NCBI GenBank assembly: GCA_030745285.1
Contig: JASLOV010000167.1
Span: 1-9,331, forward strand
Length of the DNA stretch: 9,331 nt
DNA from: Dehalococcoidia bacterium
GTDB taxonomy: Bacteria; Chloroflexota; Dehalococcoidia; UBA2979
Direction of reading: 5' to 3'
The notes under the pieces are model-generated. The model was not told the DNA's origin. It was given only the letters and a program-made list of their open reading frames with translations, and made no database searches. Below, piece after piece: positions 5,908-9,331 of the stretch. The translations under genes were made by a program, and so were the position numbers. The first letter of the stretch is position 1. The number at the start of each line of letters is the position of its first letter.

Positions 5908-7641
5908 TTAGACGACGACGCCCCCGGTGAACATCCCCTCGCTGGGCGCCATCCGCACCTTGACCTCCGCGATGGTCTCGAGGCTGACATCGAACTTCAT
6001 CGAGTGATCGGGGCCGATGCCTTCCTCGCGCAGGCAGGCGGGAAGATCATCGTCCTGCACGGTGAAACCGGCGCCTTCGTTGAACGCCCACTCGTCCTGC
6101 AGGCACTGCCAGCCCAGGTCCGCGATCTCCTCGCGCGAGACGTCGATGCCGTAGAGCAGGCCGTACGCCTCGCGGACGTCGTCCAGGGTGGGGCTGAGGA
6201 ACGAACAGAAGCCGGAGGAATCGACGACCGAGTTCGTGATCTGCAGTTCCTGGGAGACTTGAGCGAAGTCCTCCTCTTGCAGCGTGGTGTCCGTGCTCAT
6301 CCCTGCGGTGTGATCCGCGCCCATGGCGCTGCTCGCATAGGTCACGCCGATCACCTTCAACGGGCGCGGGTCCCACGCCGGCAGCGACTGGCCCTTCACC
6401 GCAGGCACGCGCGCGTGCTCGAACGCCCGGCCCACCGAGACCGCGCCGTTGCCCACGATGCGGCCCAGCTCCGTGCCCTCCGCGATCTCGTCGCGGATGA
6501 TGCGCTTCACCTCCTCGACGTCGCCCCACTCCGCGCGCCCGGCGTCCATCAGCACACCGATCGCCGCGCCCGTCTCGATCGTGTCGAGGCCGACGTCGTC
6601 GCAGAGGCGATCGAGTTCGGCGACGTGCTCCCAGCTATCCATGGCGATGTTCGAGCCGAGCAGTGTCAGCGTCTCGAACTCGAGGCCGGACGTCTTGTAG
6701 TTCCCGTCGGTGTCGTGAACGATGTTGCTGCACTGCACCACGCATCCCGTCTGGCAAGCATGCATCTTGCCGCCGCGCGTCGCGAAGCTCTCCATGATGC
6801 GCGCGCCAGAGAGGTTCTCGACGTCCGGCGACTGGCCCTCGGTTCGGTTCTTGTGCGCGAAGGTGTTCAGCGCGTTCGCCACACCGACGAAGGCGCTCGT
6901 GCCCCCCTGGTACATCCGCGGGCCGTTGCGGTAACGCGCGGAGATGTTGCGGTTGAAGGCCCGGAAGTCGTCGGCCGCGGCCGCCTTGCGCACCCGCGCG
7001 CTGCCGGGCGTGACCGCCACGTACTTCAGGCCCTTGCTGCCCATCACGGCGCCCAGCCCGCCACGGCCGGCGTGACGGCTGGGGAAGCGGTTGTCGGCAT
7101 CGGTCGTCGCGATCGAGGCCCCGGTCAGCCGCAGCTCGCCGGCCGGGCCGATGGCGATGAAGGACGAGGTCTTGGCGTGGCGATCCGCCAGCTGCTCGCA
7201 CATCGCGTAGTTCCACATGGCGCGGAACTCGTCCGCGGGCACAAGCTTCGCGCCACTGGCGGTCACCTCCAGCCCCCATCGCCCCTCGGGGTCCGAGGGC
7301 TGCCCGGTGACCACGATCGCGCGGTAGCCGAGCTTCATCAGCTGCTGAGCGGGGTTTCCGCCGGAGTTCGACTCCTTGATGCCGCCCGTCAGCGGGCTCT
7401 TCGCGCCGAAGGAGATACGCCCGGAGGTGGGTGCGGAAGAGCCGCCCAGCAGTCCCGGCGCCATCACGAGCACGTTGTCCGGCCCGAGCGGGTCGCAGGC
7501 AGCATCACACTCCGTCAGCAGGATGCGGGCCGAGAGCGCCCGTCCGCCGAGCAGCTGCCATTTTTCCGGGTACGGCTCCACGGAGACAGTCTGATCGGTC
7601 ATGTCGACACGAATGAGCTGGTCGTTCTCGGGTCCGGGCAC
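5908..7641 (-). CDS. aor: Aldehyde:ferredoxin oxidoreductase (tungsten/molybdenum-pterin AOR family)
   Basis: A 577-residue member of the AOR family, which oxidises aldehydes to carboxylates (or the reverse) with a W- or Mo-bis-pterin and one [4Fe-4S] cluster, passing electrons to ferredoxin in the cytoplasm. Family marks: LLGGRALSARI near 30-40, AKSPLTGG at 80-87, GRGGLGAVMGSKGLK at 192-206, cluster cysteines C296, C300 and C304 in HACQTGCVVQC, DPRPLKVIGVTYASSAMGAD at 424-443 and the fourth cysteine C479 in SSGFCSF. The first spacing is Cx3Cx3C rather than the Cx2Cx3C of archaeal AOR; from memory this resembles the YdhV-like branch, whose substrates are unclear. Length is near the usual 600-620. 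GTG 7641 is the start, with GAAAGGA 7 nt upstream and TATAGT further up. No cofactor-synthesis gene or ferredoxin is adjacent. Confidence 0.93.
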   Translation of the reverse strand: MPGPENDQLIRVDMTDQTVSVEPYPEKWQLLGGRALSARILLTECDAACDPLGPDNVLVMAPGLLGGSSAPTSGRISFGAKSPLTGGIKESNSGGNPAQQLMKLGYRAIVVTGQPSDPEGRWGLEVTASGAKLVPADEFRAMWNYAMCEQLADRHAKTSSFIAIGPAGELRLTGASIATTDADNRFPSRHAGRGGLGAVMGSKGLKYVAVTPGSARVRKAAAADDFRAFNRNISARYRNGPRMYQGGTSAFVGVANALNTFAHKNRTEGQSPDVENLSGARIMESFATRGGKMHACQTGCVVQCSNIVHDTDGNYKTSGLEFETLTLLGSNIAMDSWEHVAELDRLCDDVGLDTIETGAAIGVLMDAGRAEWGDVEEVKRIIRDEIAEGTELGRIVGNGAVSVGRAFEHARVPAVKGQSLPAWDPRPLKVIGVTYASSAMGADHTAGMSTDTTLQEEDFAQVSQELQITNSVVDSSGFCSFLSPTLDDVREAYGLLYGIDVSREEIADLGWQCLQDEWAFNEGAGFTVQDDDLPACLREEGIGPDHSMKFDVSLETIAEVKVRMAPSEGMFTGGVVV

Positions 7642-7666
7642 GCTTGCGTCCTTTCAAAACATTGCC

Positions 7667-7672
7667 ACTATA
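7667..7672 (-). promoter_or_regulatory. Candidate -10 box of the AOR gene
   Basis: The minus strand reads TATAGT (five of six to TATAAT), the same hexamer as before SDR 2. It predicts a short leader of about 19 nt containing the Shine-Dalgarno GAAAGGA (7655-7649). The -35 position (about 7690-7695) is CCACGC, a poor match, and falls in the arm of the hairpin 7691-7730, so an activator or an alternative sigma factor may be needed. Confidence 0.45.
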
Positions 7673-7690
7673 CGGCAGGCCGATTCGCGG

Positions 7691-7730
7691 CGTGGCCGCG
7701 GGGCGGGAACGGCCCCGCCCCACGGCCGCG
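7691..7730. terminator. 17-position GC hairpin behind the VWA gene
   Basis: Arms 7691-7707 and 7714-7730 pair around a 6-nt loop, with only one C-A mismatch (7699/7722) and one T-G wobble (7693/7728). The inner eight pairs are all G-C. The element starts 20 nt after the VWA stop codon, so it probably ends that transcript and shields the AOR promoter. There is no T-run downstream, which is common for GC-rich hairpin terminators. Confidence 0.6.
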
Positions 7731-7750
7731 ATGACGGCCGGGACGTACCG

Positions 7751-9331
7751 CTACGCCCTGCGTCGCCTCCACCGCAGGGCGGCGACTGCGCCCGCCCCGG
7801 CGCCGAGCGTGACCGTGCCGCCGATGGCGAGCGCCGAGAGCCCGCCACCGCCCGCGCCGTTCGCGCCGTCCGCTGCCTGTTCCGTCGTGGCGGACGTGGT
7901 CGCAGCCGAGGCCGCCGTCCCGCCCGACGGGCTGCTCGTGCGCGGCAGGTCGGGCAGCGTGCTCGGGCCGCCCTCGGCCTCCGGCCAGACGATGGTGACC
8001 GGGCCGTCCGGGCCGAGCACGACGACCCGCGGCCCGAGCGCGGCGGCCCCGGCGAGCTCCGGCGCGGTCTGGAGCAGCGTGGCGAACTCGGGCGATCCGA
8101 CCAGCAGCTCGGGAGCATCGTCGCCCGGCTCCATGCCGTCGCGGTACCAGGTGCCCTCGACGGCGAAGTAGCTGTGGACACCAACGACGCGGGCGGTGTT
8201 GCGGTCCGAACCGCCCAGGTCGAACCTGCCGTCACGTAGCGCCTCGAGGTCGGCAGCACCCTCGACGGCGCTCTGGCCGCTGGCCGGCGCAGCGGCGTCG
8301 GCATCGCCCACGGCGCGCGCAGCCTCCTGCGGACGGAACGCGAGCTCGGGCTCCTCCGCCAGGTAGGCCGTGAACGGCGTGACGATGCCGCCACGGGTCG
8401 TGATCTCCACGATCTCTTCGATCAACGACTCGCGGCTGCCCTCGACGCGCAGTTCCGTGAGGACATCGGCGACGCGGCGTTGCGCCCAGATCTGCGCCAC
8501 CGCCGGTTCGTCATCGTCTCGACGGGGAAACTCGACCTCGTACTCGAACCGCACCGGACCGGCGATGGAATTGCCCCGCACGACGACGGTCGCCGGGCCG
8601 GAGCCATCGTAGCGACCGGTGAGCAGCGCCTGGCTGCCGGCAAAGATGACCGCGATCTCGGCAGGCGCCAGGTTCCAGGTGTCGACGCCCTCGATGCTGA
8701 TCTCGACGTCGGTCAGCACGGGAGTCGAGACGCGCTCGAAGAGGCGCTGCACCTCCGTGTCGACGCGCTCGTCGGGCGTGACGTAGTGGCTGCTGCCCGC
8801 GAAGCGCGAGCTGAGAGCGTCCAGCAGCACGGTATCGACGTCGAAGCCGACGCCGAAAGCGAAGAGCTGCACACGCTCCGCCGCCGCGCCTTCGGCGACG
8901 TCCATGATCCCTGCGGGGTCCTCGATCCCGGCGGTGGGGAGGCCGTCCGTGAGGAAGATGACCGCGCTCGAACGTTCGCCTTCCAGCAGGGAGAGCGCGC
9001 GCTCGATCACGCCGGAGATGTTCGTGCCGCCGCCGGCTTCGAGGTCACGCACGTAGCCGACGCCGGCGCGGGCCTCGCGAGCCGGGCTCAGGCCGGGGCG
9101 GAAGGTGCGAACGCTGCGCGCGAAGCTAACGATCGCGAAGCGGTCCGCGGCGCCCAGGTGGTCGAGGATGTATGCCGCAGCGTCGGCGGCCTGCGCCATC
9201 TTCTCGCCCTCCATCGACCCGGAGGTGTCGAGCACGACACGACATCGCGCGGCACGACCTCGTCGACCTCGACGACGGGGGCGAAGAGCAGCGCGAAGTA
9301 GCCGTCTTCGCCGGCCAGGCGATGGGCGAGC
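7751..9331 (-). CDS. VIT/VWA-type membrane protein, 5'-incomplete and frameshifted
   Basis: The C-terminal part of a von Willebrand factor A protein of the inter-alpha-trypsin-inhibitor heavy-chain type. Numbering from Val at 9235, the metal-ion site is complete: DTSGS (Asp3, Ser5, Ser7), Thr71 in GGGTNISG and Asp97 in FLTDGLPT. Then follow a beta-rich region (175-240), the family segment RGGIVTPFTAYL (281-292), the domain around FAVEGTWYRDG (357-367), a Ser/Thr/Ala/Gly-rich linker (435-465), one membrane helix (466-487) and a WRRRRRA-like basic stop-transfer end. This predicts an exported protein anchored by its C-terminus, probably binding ligands through Mg2+. Upstream of 9235 the frame changes: 9237-9331 encodes GYFALLFAP and then VVPRDVV in another frame, so one base is missing. 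A VIT domain and signal peptide would lie beyond the right edge. The ligand is unknown. Confidence 0.85.
   Translation of the reverse strand, partial: ARPSPGRRRRLLRAALRPRRRGRRGRAARCRVVLDTSGSMEGEKMAQAADAAAYILDHLGAADRFAIVSFARSVRTFRPGLSPAREARAGVGYVRDLEAGGGTNISGVIERALSLLEGERSSAVIFLTDGLPTAGIEDPAGIMDVAEGAAAERVQLFAFGVGFDVDTVLLDALSSRFAGSSHYVTPDERVDTEVQRLFERVSTPVLTDVEISIEGVDTWNLAPAEIAVIFAGSQALLTGRYDGSGPATVVVRGNSIAGPVRFEYEVEFPRRDDDEPAVAQIWAQRRVADVLTELRVEGSRESLIEEIVEITTRGGIVTPFTAYLAEEPELAFRPQEAARAVGDADAAAPASGQSAVEGAADLEALRDGRFDLGGSDRNTARVVGVHSYFAVEGTWYRDGMEPGDDAPELLVGSPEFATLLQTAPELAGAAALGPRVVVLGPDGPVTIVWPEAEGGPSTLPDLPRTSSPSGGTAASAATTSATTEQAADGANGAGGGGLSALAIGGTVTLGAGAGAVAALRWRRRRA
9236..9237 (-). other. 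Apparent one-base deletion in the VWA gene
   Basis: The minus strand encodes VVPRDVV (ending at GTG 9240-9238), then TC, then GTG CTC GAC ACC (VLDT). Family members read VVFVLDTSGSM here, so TC is most simply a TTC (Phe) codon lacking one T. Both flanks are intact and well conserved, with no other lesion visible in the window. Confidence 0.8.

Noticed and set aside
5614..7734. A 706-codon open frame on the plus strand opposite the aminotransferase and AOR genes
   Set aside because: It crosses two well-supported genes and their gap; its product is rich in Arg, His and Ala with no recognisable domain. Long antisense frames arise from the GC-rich third positions of the real genes.
7654..8394. 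A 246-codon minus-strand frame overlapping the 3' part of the VWA gene
   Set aside because: Arg/Ser/Pro-rich out-of-frame translation of the same strand; it crosses the terminator hairpin.
8480..9301. A 273-codon plus-strand frame opposite the VWA gene
   Set aside because: A shadow; the minus strand carries the complete MIDAS and family segments.
1..9331. CRISPR arrays, tRNA or rRNA genes, insertion sequences, toxin-antitoxin or phage genes
   Set aside because: None seen by eye: no spaced direct repeats, no tRNA-like cloverleaf in the gaps, no transposase or integrase motifs. A covariance-model search could still find a small RNA.

Overview
The window is GC-rich bacterial DNA with strong G/C preference at third codon positions, which also creates many long antisense shadow frames. 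The gene content fits a soil or marine member of Chloroflexota (Dehalococcoidia or Thermomicrobia-like) or a deep actinobacterial group: paired short-chain dehydrogenases, a class I aldolase of the archaeal/DhnA type, a tungsten aldehyde:ferredoxin oxidoreductase and an inter-alpha-trypsin-inhibitor-like VWA membrane protein. That placement is an inference from gene content only; no rRNA or other marker is present.

Layout. (1) 1-212, plus strand: the C-terminal tail of a membrane protein, probably an MFS-type transporter. (2) 248-3241, minus strand: transcription runs from an FBPase (2288-3241) to SDR 2 (1325-2116) and SDR 1 (248-1033). The gaps are 171 and 291 bp, so these are probably separate or only loosely coupled transcription units. 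(3) 3465-4388, plus strand: a class I fructose-bisphosphate aldolase with a TTG start behind a strong Shine-Dalgarno. It is divergent from the FBPase across a 223-bp shared upstream region. Together the two enzymes form the triose-phosphate to fructose-6-phosphate step of gluconeogenesis. (4) 4444-7641, minus strand: an aldehyde:ferredoxin oxidoreductase followed by a class III aminotransferase of the glutamate-1-semialdehyde aminomutase fold. (5) 7751-9331, minus strand: a VWA-domain protein with a C-terminal membrane anchor. Its N-terminus lies outside the window, and a one-base frameshift sits immediately before its metal-binding motif.

Non-coding structure is unusually readable. Inverted repeats lie at the gene ends: 216-248 between two convergent genes, 4406-4439 as an intrinsic terminator whose geometry favours the minus strand, and 7691-7730 as a 17-position GC hairpin behind the VWA gene that overlaps the AOR promoter region. 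Other signals are a 15-bp tandem repeat crossing the SDR 2 stop codon, a C9/G9 run in the loop of an inverted repeat in the aminotransferase leader, and a perfect 8-bp inverted repeat upstream of SDR 1. TATAGT -10 candidates precede SDR 2 and the AOR gene.

I do not see a clear new defence or mobile system. The points most worth a second look are the VWA frameshift, the AOR/aminotransferase pair, the divergent gluconeogenic pair, the altered SDR 1 active site and the poly-G leader.
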